58,419 bases of DNA from Pseudomonadota bacterium (GTDB lineage Bacteria > Pseudomonadota > Gammaproteobacteria > Burkholderiales > Burkholderiaceae_C), in assembly GCA_018261815.1 (NCBI GenBank), contig JAGTRL010000001.1:1-58419 (forward strand). The letters are read 5' to 3'. This document shows, piece by piece, positions 35,202 through 44,553 of this stretch. The position numbers and the translations under genes were made by a program. Under the pieces are notes generated by a model, which made no database searches, was not told the origin of the DNA, and saw only the letters and a list, made by a program, of their open reading frames with translations. How positions within the stretch are numbered: position 1 is the first letter of the stretch; each line of letters opens with the position of its first letter.

Positions 35202-37820
35202 TTGAGCACGCGCAACCTGGACGCGCTGCTAAACCCGGGCTCGGTGGTGGTCGTGGGTGCCTCGGCGCGGCCGGACAGCGTGGGCGCCACGGCCTGGCGC
35301 AACCTGCGCGCCGGCCCGTTCAAGGGGCCGGTGTATGCAGTCAACCCCAAGTACCGGCGGCTGGATGGGCAAAGTGTGTACGTGCGCCTCGACGAGCTGC
35401 CCGCGCCGGCCGATTTGGCAGTGGTGTGCACGCCCGCGGCCACCGTGCCGGGCATCGTGGCCGAACTCGGCCGCTGCGGCACGCGCGCGGCCATCGTGCT
35501 CAGCGCCGGGCTGGACGCGGCCCAGCGCCAGGCCATGCTCGACGCGGCGAGGCCGCACCTGCTGCGCGTGCTGGGCCCTGCCTGCGTCGGCATGCTGTCG
35601 CCACACATCGGGCTGAATGCCAGCATCGCCCACAGCGACGCGACCGCCGGCGAACTGGCCTTCGTGTCGCAGTCGGGTTCGCTGGTCAGTGCGATGCTCG
35701 ACTGGGCGCGGGCCCGCGGCATCGGCTTCTCGCAGGTGGTGTCGTTGGGCCAGCATGCCGACATCGATGTCGGCGACCTGCTCGACCAACTGGCCAGCGA
35801 TTCGCGCACGCGCTCCATCCTGCTGTACATGGAGGCGGTGGAGTCGCCGCGCAAGTTCATGTCGGCAGCGCGGGCCGCCGCGCGCAACAAGCCGGTGATC
35901 GTGGTGCGCTCCGGCCGCGCCGCGCCGGGTCGGCCGGCCGATGCCGACCGTGTGTACGACGCGGCCTTCGCCCGTGCCGGCATGCTGCGCGTGGGCACGC
36001 TGCAGCAGATGTTCCTGGCGGCGGAGACGCTGACGCGCTTTCGTACCAACCGCAGCGAGCAGCTGGCGATCCTGAGCAACGGCGGCGGCGCCGGCGCGTT
36101 GGCCGCCGACGCCGCCGCGCAGGCCGAGGTGCGGCTGTGCACGCTGCAGCCCGAGACTCTGCAGCGCCTGCTGCCGCTGCTGCCGGATGAGCCCTTGCCG
36201 GCGTCTCCGCTGCGCGTACCCGGCGATGCCGCGCCCGAGGCCTATGCACAGGCGCTGCAGGCGCTGGCCGAGGATGCGGCCGCGCCGGCGCTGCTGCTGA
36301 TCCAGGCGCCCAGCGCCGTGGTGTCCAGTGCGCAGGTGGCGCGAGCGCTGCTGCCGCTGGCGCAGCTGACGCCGCCGCGGCTGATGGGCTGCTGGCTCGG
36401 GCATTCGGCGGTGGCCGAGGCGCGCCGTGTGTTCCAGCAGGCCGGCGTGGCCACCTATGCCACGCCGGAGGAGGCGGTGAGCGCGTTCTCGATGCTGGTC
36501 GCCTACCGCCGCAACCAGGCGCAGCTGATCGAGGCGCCCCCCAGCAGCAGCGGTGACATCCAGGTCGACCCGGCGGCCGCCCGCGCCACGGTGCAGCGTG
36601 CGCTGGGTGGCGGCCGCACGCTGCTGGAAGGCGAGGAAGCCCGCGCGCTGCTGGCGGCGTATGGCGTCGAGGTGATGGCGGCACGGCAGGTGGAGCCCGA
36701 GCCCTATGCCGCGGCCAGCGCCGCAGAGAAGATGGGCTACCCGGTGGCGCTGAAGATCGTCTCGCCCGACATCGTGCAGGGCGTCGATGTCGGCGGTGTG
36801 CGCCTGGACCTGCGCAGCGCCGTGCAGGTGCGCGATGCGGCCCGGCGCATGCTTTCGGGCCTGCAGCGCGCGCTGCCCGAGGCCCGCATCGAAGGCTTGC
36901 GTGTCGAGGCGATGGCCCGCCCGGCGCATGCCCGCGCCCTGAGCGCCGGGGCACGCATCGACGCCTTGTTCGGCCCGGTGATCTGTCTGTCCACGGACAG
37001 TGCCGCGAACGCGCCGACGCTGGCCCTGCCGCCGCTGAATTTGCCACTGGCGCGCGCGCTGGTGCAGCGCAGTGGCGTCGCGGCGGCGCTGCGCGCGCAG
37101 GGCGACATGCCCGCGGCCGATGACGCCGCGCTGCACCGGGTGCTGGTCGGTCTGTCGCAGTTGTTGATCGACGTGTCGCAGATCGCCGAGGTCGAGCTGA
37201 GCCCGCTGCTGGTGGGCAGCGACCGGGTGGTGGCCCTGCATACTCGCGTGCGCCTGAGCCTGGCCGCGCCGGCCGGCGCACTGAACTTCGCGATACGGCC
37301 CTATCCGTCCAATCTGGTCGAAACGCTGGACTGGCAGGGCCGGGCCCTCACGCTGCGACCGATCCGTCCCGAGGACGAGGCGCAGCACCTGGCCTTCTTG
37401 GGTCAGCTGGAGCCGGCCGACATCCGCATGCGCGTGTTCTACAGCCGGCGCAGCATCGATCGCAGCCAGCTGGCTCGGCTGACGCAGATCGACTACGCGC
37501 GCGAGATGGCCTTCGTGGCGGTGGAGCGCGATGCCGCGGGCCAGGAGCGCACGCTGGGCGTGGTGCGTGCCATTGCCGATCCGGACAACGTCAGCGCCGA
37601 ATTCGGCATCGTCATCCGCTCCGACATGAAGGGGCTGCGCCTGGGCCAGCTGCTGATGCAGCGCATCATCGACTACCAGCGCGGCCACGGCACGAAGAAG
37701 CTGATGGCCACGGTGCTGGCCGAGAACACGCGCATGCTGGAGCTGGCGCGGCGCTTGGGCTTCGTCGACGCGGCCAGTGACCAGGGCGAGGGCATCCGCT
37801 ACATCGAGCTGCTGCTCTGA
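35202..37820 (+). CDS. Pat-like protein: NDP-forming acyl-CoA synthetase domains fused to GNAT acetyltransferase
   Basis: 872-residue fusion of CoA-binding (VVVVGASARPDSVG, about 14-30), CoA-ligase-like and ATP-grasp domains (about 480-690) with a C-terminal GNAT acetyltransferase (about 700-872, LTLRPIRPEDEAQH and GLRLGQLLMQRII). This is the layout of Pat/YfiQ lysine acetyltransferases that silence acetyl-CoA synthetase. In the ATP-grasp segment the usual HKSDVGG reads QGVDVGGV, so the synthetase half may be inactive and regulatory. The start is TTG at 35202 behind GGAG with 6-nt spacing. The last 22 nt overlap the convergent exonuclease gene. Confidence 0.92.
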   Translation: MSTRNLDALLNPGSVVVVGASARPDSVGATAWRNLRAGPFKGPVYAVNPKYRRLDGQSVYVRLDELPAPADLAVVCTPAATVPGIVAELGRCGTRAAIVLSAGLDAAQRQAMLDAARPHLLRVLGPACVGMLSPHIGLNASIAHSDATAGELAFVSQSGSLVSAMLDWARARGIGFSQVVSLGQHADIDVGDLLDQLASDSRTRSILLYMEAVESPRKFMSAARAAARNKPVIVVRSGRAAPGRPADADRVYDAAFARAGMLRVGTLQQMFLAAETLTRFRTNRSEQLAILSNGGGAGALAADAAAQAEVRLCTLQPETLQRLLPLLPDEPLPASPLRVPGDAAPEAYAQALQALAEDAAAPALLLIQAPSAVVSSAQVARALLPLAQLTPPRLMGCWLGHSAVAEARRVFQQAGVATYATPEEAVSAFSMLVAYRRNQAQLIEAPPSSSGDIQVDPAAARATVQRALGGGRTLLEGEEARALLAAYGVEVMAARQVEPEPYAAASAAEKMGYPVALKIVSPDIVQGVDVGGVRLDLRSAVQVRDAARRMLSGLQRALPEARIEGLRVEAMARPAHARALSAGARIDALFGPVICLSTDSAANAPTLALPPLNLPLARALVQRSGVAAALRAQGDMPAADDAALHRVLVGLSQLLIDVSQIAEVELSPLLVGSDRVVALHTRVRLSLAAPAGALNFAIRPYPSNLVETLDWQGRALTLRPIRPEDEAQHLAFLGQLEPADIRMRVFYSRRSIDRSQLARLTQIDYAREMAFVAVERDAAGQERTLGVVRAIADPDNVSAEFGIVIRSDMKGLRLGQLLMQRIIDYQRGHGTKKLMATVLAENTRMLELARRLGFVDAASDQGEGIRYIELLL

Positions 37821-38875
37821 ACCGCGGCGTCGCCATCGTCGTCGCCAAACTCGGTGCGAAAGGAGCCGGCCTGCAGGCCCTGCTCGCGCAGCCAGCGCAC
37901 CAGCACCGCTTCGTAGCCATGCGTGACGATGATGCGCTCGGCGCCGGTGGCACGGATGGCGGCCTGCAGCCCCGGCCAATCGGCATGGTCGCTGAGCACG
38001 AAGCCGCGGTCCACACCCTGGCGGCGGCGCGCACCGCGCAGTTGCATCCAGCCGCTGGCGAAGGCATCGCTGAAGTCGCCGAAGCGCCGCGCCCAGGCGC
38101 TGCCATGCACCGCCGGCGGAGCGATGACCAGCGCGCGTGACATCATGTCGCGCGAAGTGGCCTGGGCCGCGTGCAGGCAAGGCGCCAGCGCCACGCCGGC
38201 GGCTCGATAGACCTCGTTCAGTGGCTCGACGGCGCCATGCACCAGCACCTGGCCGATCGACGCATCGACACCCGCCAGCAGGCGTTGTGCCTTGCCCAGG
38301 CTGTAGGCCATCAGCAGGCTGGTGCGGCCGGCCGTGGCGTTGCGCTGCCACCAGTCGTTGATGTCGGCCAGCACCTCGGCCTGCGGCCGCCAGCGGTAGA
38401 CGGGCAAGCCGAAGGTGGATTCGGTGATGAAACAGTGGCAACGCAGCGGCTCGAAGGCGCTGCAGGTGGGGTTGCGCTCGCCGCTGCCGGTGCTGAAGTA
38501 GTCGCCCGAGGCCACCCAGACCTGGCCGCGATCTTCGACGCGCACCTGCGCCGAGCCCAGCACGTGGCCGGCCGGGTGCAGGCTGAGGCGCACACCCTGC
38601 CAGTGCAGCGGCTCGCCCCAGGACAGGGTCTGCAGGCTGACCTCGCCGAGCCGCGCGCGCAGCAGTCCGGCGCCTTCGGCGCTGCACAGGTAGTGCCCAT
38701 GCCCGGGCCGCGCATGGTCGGCATGGGCATGGGTGATGACGGCGCGGTCGACCGGCCGCCACGGGTCGATGTAGAAATCGCCCGCCGGGCAGTACAGGCC
38801 TTGCGGGCGCAGCACGATCAGATCGGCGTGCGCGCCGTCGGCGACGGGCTCGTCTCGGGCATCGACGGGCGGCAT
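37799..38875 (-). CDS. Ligase-associated DNA damage response exonuclease (MBL fold)
   Basis: 358-residue metallo-beta-lactamase and beta-CASP-like nuclease that partners the ATP-dependent ligase and Lhr-like helicase. The metal site HxHxDH is H49-A-H-A-D-H54 in ITHAHADHARPGH. Later metal ligands are in LHPAGHVLGSAQV, ASGDYF and VLSDHADW, ending with VTHGYE. It would trim DNA ends for repair. Its stop codon lies inside the last codons of the convergent Pat-like gene, giving a 22-nt overlap. Confidence 0.93.
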   Translation of the reverse strand: MPPVDARDEPVADGAHADLIVLRPQGLYCPAGDFYIDPWRPVDRAVITHAHADHARPGHGHYLCSAEGAGLLRARLGEVSLQTLSWGEPLHWQGVRLSLHPAGHVLGSAQVRVEDRGQVWVASGDYFSTGSGERNPTCSAFEPLRCHCFITESTFGLPVYRWRPQAEVLADINDWWQRNATAGRTSLLMAYSLGKAQRLLAGVDASIGQVLVHGAVEPLNEVYRAAGVALAPCLHAAQATSRDMMSRALVIAPPAVHGSAWARRFGDFSDAFASGWMQLRGARRRQGVDRGFVLSDHADWPGLQAAIRATGAERIIVTHGYEAVLVRWLREQGLQAGSFRTEFGDDDGDAAVQSSSSM

Positions 38876-38926
38876 CGGCCGATTGTGCCGCCGGGCCGTG
38901 GAATACTGGCTTCAGGAGCCCCTGCC

Positions 38927-39316
38927 ATGACCCTGCCCCAGCACGCGACCGACCCCTATGCCGAGGCGATGCCGCCGCTGCGCATGTTCTTCAGCCTGCG
39001 CGGGCGCGTGTCGCGCCGGCAGTACTGGCTGTTCGGTGTGCTGGCGCTGATCGGCCTGGCGTTCCTGGGCCATGCGCTGCTGGACATCGCCCGGGTGCGG
39101 GCGCAGACGGCGGACCTGCTCGTCAACCTGCTGCTGGTGTGGCCGGCGCTGGCCGTGTCGGTGAAACGCTGGCACGACCGCGACAAGTCGGGCTGGTGGG
39201 TGCTGCTGAACCTGCTGCCGGTGATCGGCTGGCTGTGGGCGCTGGTCGACAACGGCTTCCTGCGCGGCACGCCGGGGCCGAACCGCTTCGGCGCGGACCC
39301 GCTGGCGCAGCAGTAG
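38927..39316 (+). CDS. DUF805 family inner-membrane protein
   Basis: 129-residue protein with three or four transmembrane segments. The family signatures are FFSLRGRVSRRQYW near residue 22, KRWHDRDKSGWW near 80 and NRFGADP at the end. The function of DUF805 proteins is unknown. It is divergent from the exonuclease (51 nt between starts), and its stop is one base from the stop of the convergent cardiolipin-synthase gene. Confidence 0.93.
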   Translation: MTLPQHATDPYAEAMPPLRMFFSLRGRVSRRQYWLFGVLALIGLAFLGHALLDIARVRAQTADLLVNLLLVWPALAVSVKRWHDRDKSGWWVLLNLLPVIGWLWALVDNGFLRGTPGPNRFGADPLAQQ

Positions 39317-39317
39317 A

Positions 39318-40649
39318 TCAATACCTGCCGGTGATGCCCGCCACGCGCAGGTAGAGGGTGGCGCACCAGGCGACGAAGCCACGCGACAGCCAGCGCCGCC
39401 AGCCCTCGCGCATCGGTGGGGCCTTGATTTCCTGGGACACGGCCATCGCCTCGTCAATGCGCTGCCGCAGCAGTCGTGCGAAGTCTTCGTCCTGCACCAG
39501 GGCATTGGCTTCCAGGTTGAGCAACAGCGACAGCGGGTCGATGTTGGAGCTGCCGACCGTGGCCCAACGCTCGTCCACCACCGCCACCTTGGCATGCAGG
39601 AACGCGGGCGTGTATTCGAAGATGCGCACGCCCCGGGCCAACAGTTCGTCATACAGCGCGCGGGCCGCCAGCGCCGCCAGAAGGTAATCGGCCTTGCCCT
39701 GCATCAACAGCCGCACCTGCACGCCGCGCTCGGCCGCTGCCAGCAGGCTGCGCCTGAAGGCGCGGCGCGGATAGAAGTAGGCGCAGGCGATGTCCACGCT
39801 GTGCCGAGCGCCGCGCACGGCTTCGATGTAGCTGCGCTCGATGGCGCGCCGCCGGCCCAGGTTGTCGCGCACCACGAAGGCCGCGCGCACCGGCTGCAGC
39901 GCGGCCGACGCGTCCGGTTGTTCCGCCTGGGGAACCGTGCCGCGCAGTTCGCGCAGCAATTGCAGCGTATCCGCCACCGGCCGCTGGCTGCGCGCCAGCG
40001 CGCCCACCTCGGCGCGCCACTCCTGTCCGAGCCGGGCACGCGTGTCGAGGGATTGCACGAGCCGCAGCACCTGCTGCACCACCGGCCCGTGCAGTTCGAC
40101 GGCGAAGTCCAGCCGCGGCCGCTGGCTGCGCCCGTGGCTCAGGTCGTTGCGGTCGTCGAGGATGTTGATGCCGCCGACAAAGGCCAGGTCCTCGTCCACC
40201 ACACACACCTTGTGATGCAGCCGCCGCAGTTGCACCGGCTGCAGCCAGGCCGACCAGCGATCGAGCGGGCGAAACACTTCCAGCGTCAGCCCCTCCACCG
40301 CCAGCCAGGCCTTCAACCGAGGCAGCGTGGCCATCGAGCCGAAGCCATCCACCAGCACATGCACCGCCACGCCGCGCCGCGCCGCGGCGCAAAGCGCGTC
40401 GGTCATCGCGCGGCCGGCCTCGTCGTCATGGAAGATGTAGGTGGCCAGCCATACCTGCGAACGGGCTGCGGCCATGGCGGCGTGCATGGCGGGAAAGAGT
40501 TCATCGCCGCCTTGCAGAAGCCTCACCCGGTTGCTGCCGACGAAAGCACCAGGCGGCGATACCACCGGATCTTCGGTGCCCTCAGGCAATGCGGCCAGCA
40601 TGGGGGGGCTCGATGCGGATGCGGTGGGCAGCGCAAGCCGGCTGCGCAC
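39318..40649 (-). CDS. clsB: Cardiolipin synthase B / phospholipase D family protein
   Basis: 443-residue phospholipase D superfamily enzyme with two HKD motifs: H145-x-K147-x4-D152 in LRRLHHKVCVVD and a second in FLHAKVAVVDERWATVGSSN. ClsB-type enzymes make cardiolipin from phosphatidylglycerol at the inner membrane. The GTG at 40649 is used; an in-frame ATG at 40601 would give a shorter protein with both HKD motifs intact. It starts 5 nt after the EEP-family gene, completing a nudB-EEP-clsB unit common in Burkholderiales. Confidence 0.93.
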   Translation of the reverse strand: MRSRLALPTASASSPPMLAALPEGTEDPVVSPPGAFVGSNRVRLLQGGDELFPAMHAAMAAARSQVWLATYIFHDDEAGRAMTDALCAAARRGVAVHVLVDGFGSMATLPRLKAWLAVEGLTLEVFRPLDRWSAWLQPVQLRRLHHKVCVVDEDLAFVGGINILDDRNDLSHGRSQRPRLDFAVELHGPVVQQVLRLVQSLDTRARLGQEWRAEVGALARSQRPVADTLQLLRELRGTVPQAEQPDASAALQPVRAAFVVRDNLGRRRAIERSYIEAVRGARHSVDIACAYFYPRRAFRRSLLAAAERGVQVRLLMQGKADYLLAALAARALYDELLARGVRIFEYTPAFLHAKVAVVDERWATVGSSNIDPLSLLLNLEANALVQDEDFARLLRQRIDEAMAVSQEIKAPPMREGWRRWLSRGFVAWCATLYLRVAGITGRY

Positions 40650-40654
40650 CGGAT

Positions 40655-41461
40655 TCAGGGCAGTTCAAGATCGGCCAGCAGCGGCAGGTGGTCGGACATG
40701 CGGGCCCAGGCCGTGCCGCGCGGCACGGCCGTGGAACGGCAGGCCATGCCCCGCGTGTAGATGCGGTCCATCGCGAACACCGGCACCCGCGACGGAAATG
40801 TCAAGCGCTGCGCCGCGCGGTCGGTGGCCGAGCGGGCACGCTGCAGGCCGAGTTCACGCATCGGGGCGTCGAGTTTCTCGCCCCAGTCGTTGAAGTCGCC
40901 GGCGACCACCAGCATCTCGCCGCGCGGCACCTGCGCGGCCAGGAAGTCGGCCAGGCGCTGCACCTGGCGCACGCGGCTGCGATGGACCAGCCCGAAATGC
41001 ACCACCACCGCATGCAGCGGCCGTCCGTTCCAGCGCACCGGCACGTGCAGCAGGCCGCGCTGCTCGAAGCGGTGGTCGCTGACGTCGTGGTGCCCGACCT
41101 CGCCCAGCGGCCAGCGCGACAGCAGCGCGTTGCCGTGCTCGCCATGGCGGGTGACGGCATTGGTGCGGTAGGCCACCTCGTAGCCTTCGGGTGCCAGGAA
41201 GTGCGCCTGCCCGCCATCGGGCCAGCCGAACCAAGTGCGCTCGAACTGGCGTGCATCGCGGGAGTGGAACAGCCGTACCTCCTGCAGGAACACCAGGTCG
41301 GCATCCAGCGCCTCGATGCCCAGGCCCAGGTTGTGGATCTCCAGCCGCTTGCGCGGCCCGACGCCGCGCACGCCCTTGTGGATGTTGTAGGTGGCCACGC
41401 GCAGCGTGGCCAGGTCCATCTGCGTGGACGCGGCAAAGCCGGGCGAGGAGTACGGGTTCAT
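40655..41461 (-). CDS. Endonuclease/exonuclease/phosphatase (EEP) family protein
   Basis: 268-residue EEP-fold hydrolase. Motifs are RVATYNIHKGVRG (N-terminal Asn), DLVFLQEVRLF (metal-binding Glu), VVVHFGLVHRSRVRQ, VVAGDFNDWGEKLD and the catalytic SDHLPLLADLEL at the C-terminus. It may hydrolyse phosphodiesters of nucleic acid or phospholipid. It starts within the nudB stop (ATGA) and ends 5 nt before clsB; the company of a cardiolipin synthase hints at a phospholipid substrate, by inference. Confidence 0.92.
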   Translation of the reverse strand: MNPYSSPGFAASTQMDLATLRVATYNIHKGVRGVGPRKRLEIHNLGLGIEALDADLVFLQEVRLFHSRDARQFERTWFGWPDGGQAHFLAPEGYEVAYRTNAVTRHGEHGNALLSRWPLGEVGHHDVSDHRFEQRGLLHVPVRWNGRPLHAVVVHFGLVHRSRVRQVQRLADFLAAQVPRGEMLVVAGDFNDWGEKLDAPMRELGLQRARSATDRAAQRLTFPSRVPVFAMDRIYTRGMACRSTAVPRGTAWARMSDHLPLLADLELP

Positions 41462-41949
41462 GACGCCTCGTCGGCCACGAAACGCGGCAGTTGCAGGATG
41501 GCTTCGGCATTGCTGGGCGAGAAGCAGCGGTCGGCCGCCTCACGCCAGGGCCACCATGCAAAGCGCAGGTGCTCTCGCGGATTCAGCCGTACCGGCGTGC
41601 CCGCCGGCACCGTCAGCCCGAAGACATGTTCGGTGTTGTGCGTCACGCCCGGCGCATAACGGTGGCGCCACACCGGGTAGATTTCGTAGACATTGCGCAG
41701 GGCCCAGTCGCGCAGCGCCGAGCGCGGAACCGCGGCACTGCCGATGACGATGCCGGTTTCTTCCTCGACCTCGCGCACGCAGGTCTGCTCGAAGGGCTCG
41801 TCAAGCGCATCCTTCGATCCGGTGACGCTCTGCCAGAAGCCCGGCTTGTCGGCGCGTTCGATCAGCAGCACCCGACGGTCCGGGGTGTGGATGACCACCA
41901 GCACCGACTGGGGGATCTTGGGCGGGCGTGGGTCGGGGCCTGGGCTCAT
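41458..41949 (-). CDS. nudB: Dihydroneopterin triphosphate diphosphatase (Nudix)
   Basis: 163-residue Nudix hydrolase of the NudB type, which removes pyrophosphate from dihydroneopterin triphosphate in folate synthesis. Fold start is PQSVLVVIHTPDRRVLLIERAD; the Nudix box runs from GSKDALDEPFEQ into CVREVEEETGI, with one residue more than the canonical G-x5-E spacing. The ATG at 41949 is chosen to fit the family N-terminus. It follows ugd by 19 nt and overlaps the EEP gene. It usually sits just downstream of aspS, which here is 9 kb away on the other strand. Confidence 0.93.
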   Translation of the reverse strand: MSPGPDPRPPKIPQSVLVVIHTPDRRVLLIERADKPGFWQSVTGSKDALDEPFEQTCVREVEEETGIVIGSAAVPRSALRDWALRNVYEIYPVWRHRYAPGVTHNTEHVFGLTVPAGTPVRLNPREHLRFAWWPWREAADRCFSPSNAEAILQLPRFVADEAS

Positions 41950-41968
41950 GCCACCCAGCATAGCGTGG

Positions 41969-43303
41969 CTAGGATCGGGAACCGAGCCGGCCGATCGCGT
42001 GGTATTCGATGCCTGCCGCCTCGACCGTGGCCGGCGAGAACATGTTGCGACCGTCGAAGATCACCGGCTGCAACAGCGTGGACCTGATGCGTTCGAAGTC
42101 CGGGCTGCGGAATTCCTTCCACTCGGTGACGATGACCAACGCATCGGCCCCCTGCAACGCGCCCATGGCGCTGTCCGCGTAGGCCAGTGCCGGCGACTCG
42201 CCCAGCACGCGCCGTGCCTCGGGCATGGCAATCGGGTCGTAGGCCTGCACGCTGGCCCCGCGGGCCAGCAGTTCACCGATGATCACGCGGCTCGGCGCCT
42301 CGCGCATGTCGTCGGTGTTGGGCTTGAAGGCCAGGCCCCACAGAGCGAGGCGCCGGCCTGCGAGATCGTTGCCGAAGCGGCGCACGATCTTCTCGATCAG
42401 CACGCGCTTCTGCGCTTCATTGGCGCTTTCCACCGCACGCAGCACCTGCAGGCCGCGGCCGGCTTCCTCGGCGGTGTGGATCAGCGCCTTGACGTCCTTG
42501 GGGAAGCACGATCCGCCGTAGCCACATCCGGAATACAGGAAACCGAATCCGATGCGCGGGTCGCTGCCGATGCCCAGGCGCACCTGCTCGATGTCAGCGC
42601 CGACGCGCTCGGCCAGCAAGGCCAGTTCGTTCATGAACGAGATGCGCGTCGCCAGCATGGCGTTGGCCGCGTACTTCGTCAGCTCGGCGGAGCGCAGGTC
42701 CATCAACACCAGCTTGTCATGGTTGCGCTGGAAGGGCGCATACAGGTCGCGCATCACGCGCACAGCGCGCTCGTCCTCGGCCCCGACGATGATGCGATCC
42801 GGCCGCATGAAGTCGTCGACGGCGTCGCCTTCCTTCAGGAACTCGGGGTTCGAGACCACAGAGAACTCGATCGCCGCACCGCGCTCCGTCAGCGCCTCGG
42901 CGATGGCAGCGCGCACCTTGTCGGCCGTGCCGACCGGCACCGTGCTCTTGTCGACCACCACCTTGTACTCGGTCATGTGGCGGCCGATGTTGCGCGCCGC
43001 CGCGAGCACGTACTTCAGGTCGGCGGAGCCGTCTTCGTCCGGCGGCGTGCCGACGGCGATGAACTGCAGCACACCATGGGCCACCGCGCGCTCGACGTCG
43101 GTGGTGAAGTGCAGCCGGCCGGCCGCCACGTTGCGGGCCACTATCTGGTCCAGCCCCGGTTCATGGATGGGAATGCCACCGCCTTCCAGGATGGCGATCT
43201 TGGCAGCATCGACGTCGAGGCAAAGCACGTCGTTGCCCATTTCGGCCAGACAGGCGCCGGATACCAGCCCCACATACCCCGTTCCGACAACCGTCAGCTT
43301 CAT
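41969..43303 (-). CDS. ugd: UDP-glucose 6-dehydrogenase
   Basis: 444-residue NAD-dependent dehydrogenase oxidising UDP-glucose to UDP-glucuronate for polysaccharide or envelope sugars. The Rossmann motif is [19 protein letters not shown], and the catalytic cysteine lies in [30 protein letters not shown] begins the C-terminal UDP-binding domain. It follows rfbB by 142 nt on the same strand and precedes nudB by 19 nt. The product could feed the UDP-glucuronate 4-epimerase encoded at 54.3 kb. Confidence 0.96.
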   Translation of the reverse strand: MKLTVVGTGYVGLVSGACLAEMGNDVLCLDVDAAKIAILEGGGIPIHEPGLDQIVARNVAAGRLHFTTDVERAVAHGVLQFIAVGTPPDEDGSADLKYVLAAARNIGRHMTEYKVVVDKSTVPVGTADKVRAAIAEALTERGAAIEFSVVSNPEFLKEGDAVDDFMRPDRIIVGAEDERAVRVMRDLYAPFQRNHDKLVLMDLRSAELTKYAANAMLATRISFMNELALLAERVGADIEQVRLGIGSDPRIGFGFLYSGCGYGGSCFPKDVKALIHTAEEAGRGLQVLRAVESANEAQKRVLIEKIVRRFGNDLAGRRLALWGLAFKPNTDDMREAPSRVIIGELLARGASVQAYDPIAMPEARRVLGESPALAYADSAMGALQGADALVIVTEWKEFRSPDFERIRSTLLQPVIFDGRNMFSPATVEAAGIEYHAIGRLGSRS

Positions 43304-43445
43304 CGATCAACCCTCTGTGTACCTGAACTCCGCACAGGCGGATTGTGGCGTCCCCGACTGCAGCGAGCGGCATCAAGCTGCGGGCTCGCAGTCCGCACGC
43401 AGTGCGGACCCGGACGACTGCCCTGCCCTGTGCCGCGTCGCCCTT

Positions 43446-44507
43446 TCATGCGGCGGCCCCGTAGTGCTGAGCCAGCCAGTCGCGGTAAGCGCCGCTTTGG
43501 ACCCGCTCGACCCAGCCCTGGTGGTCCAGATACCACTGCACCGTCTTGCGAATACCGGTCTCGAAGCTCTCTGCCGGGCGCCAGCCGAGTTCACGCTCGA
43601 TCTTGCGTGCGTCGATGGCATAGCGCCGGTCATGGCCGGGGCGATCGGTGACGAACTTGATCAGCCGACGGTGCGCTCCAGCCGGGTCGGGACGCAGTTC
43701 GTCAAGCAGCGCGCAGATGGCGTCGACGATCTGCCGGTTGGTGCGCTCGTTCCAGCCGCCGATGTTGTAGACCTCGCCGGGCCGGCCGCCGGCGAGTACC
43801 GCGCGAATGGCACTGCAATGGTCCTTGACGTACAGCCAGTCGCGCACGTTCAGCCCGTCGCCATAAATCGGCAGCGGCTTGCCCGCCAGTGCGCTGACGA
43901 TCATCAGCGGGATCAGCTTCTCGGGGAAGTGAAAGGGGCCGTAGTTGTTGGAGCAGTTGGTGGTCAGCACCGGCAGCCCGTAGGTATGGAACCAGGCGCG
44001 CACCAGATGGTCACTGGCTGCCTTGCTGGCCGAGTAGGGGCTGTTCGGCTGGTACAGGTGCGTCTCGGTGAAAGCCGGCTCGCCCGGCTCCAGGCTGCCA
44101 TAGACCTCGTCGGTGGACACGTGGTGGAAGCGGAAGGCAGCGCGCTCGGCATCCGACAAGCGGCTCCAGTGCGCGCGGGCCGCCTCGAGCAGCGTGAAGG
44201 TGCCTTCGACATTGGTGCGCACGAAGGCCGCGGGGCCATGGATGCTGCGGTCGACATGGCTCTCGGCCGCAAAGTGCAGCACCGCACGCGGCCGGTGTTC
44301 TGCCAGCAAGCGGTCGAGCAGCGCACGGTCGCAGATGTCGCCGTGCACGAACACATGCCGCGGATCGCCGTCCAGCGCGGCGAAGTTCTCCATGTTGCCG
44401 GCGTAGGTCAGCGCGTCGAGGTTGAGCACCGGTTCGTCGCTCTGCGCAAGCCAGTCCAGCACGAAGTTGCTGCCGATGAAGCCGGCACCGCCAGTGACAA
44501 GGATCAT
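43446..44507 (-). CDS. rfbB: dTDP-glucose 4,6-dehydratase
   Basis: 353-residue extended short-chain dehydratase making dTDP-4-keto-6-deoxyglucose, the branch point to dTDP-rhamnose. Motifs: [11 protein letters not shown] for [27 protein letters not shown] with the catalytic Asp-Glu pair, and [11 protein letters not shown] with the YxxxK pair. [20 protein letters not shown] is typical of RfbB. rfbA, rfbC and rfbD are not in the window. The ATG at 44507 gives the standard N-terminus. manC ends 46 nt upstream. Confidence 0.96.
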   Translation of the reverse strand: MILVTGGAGFIGSNFVLDWLAQSDEPVLNLDALTYAGNMENFAALDGDPRHVFVHGDICDRALLDRLLAEHRPRAVLHFAAESHVDRSIHGPAAFVRTNVEGTFTLLEAARAHWSRLSDAERAAFRFHHVSTDEVYGSLEPGEPAFTETHLYQPNSPYSASKAASDHLVRAWFHTYGLPVLTTNCSNNYGPFHFPEKLIPLMIVSALAGKPLPIYGDGLNVRDWLYVKDHCSAIRAVLAGGRPGEVYNIGGWNERTNRQIVDAICALLDELRPDPAGAHRRLIKFVTDRPGHDRRYAIDARKIERELGWRPAESFETGIRKTVQWYLDHQGWVERVQSGAYRDWLAQHYGAAA

Positions 44508-44553
44508 GAGAAGGCTCTGGGGTTCGGTGGATGGTTGGAATGCCGGCCGGGCG

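Noticed and set aside
35229-38762. 1177-codon open frame on the minus strand
   Set aside because: It is antisense to the Pat-like gene and shifted against the exonuclease gene; His/Arg/Gln-rich composition typical of GC-rich shadow frames.
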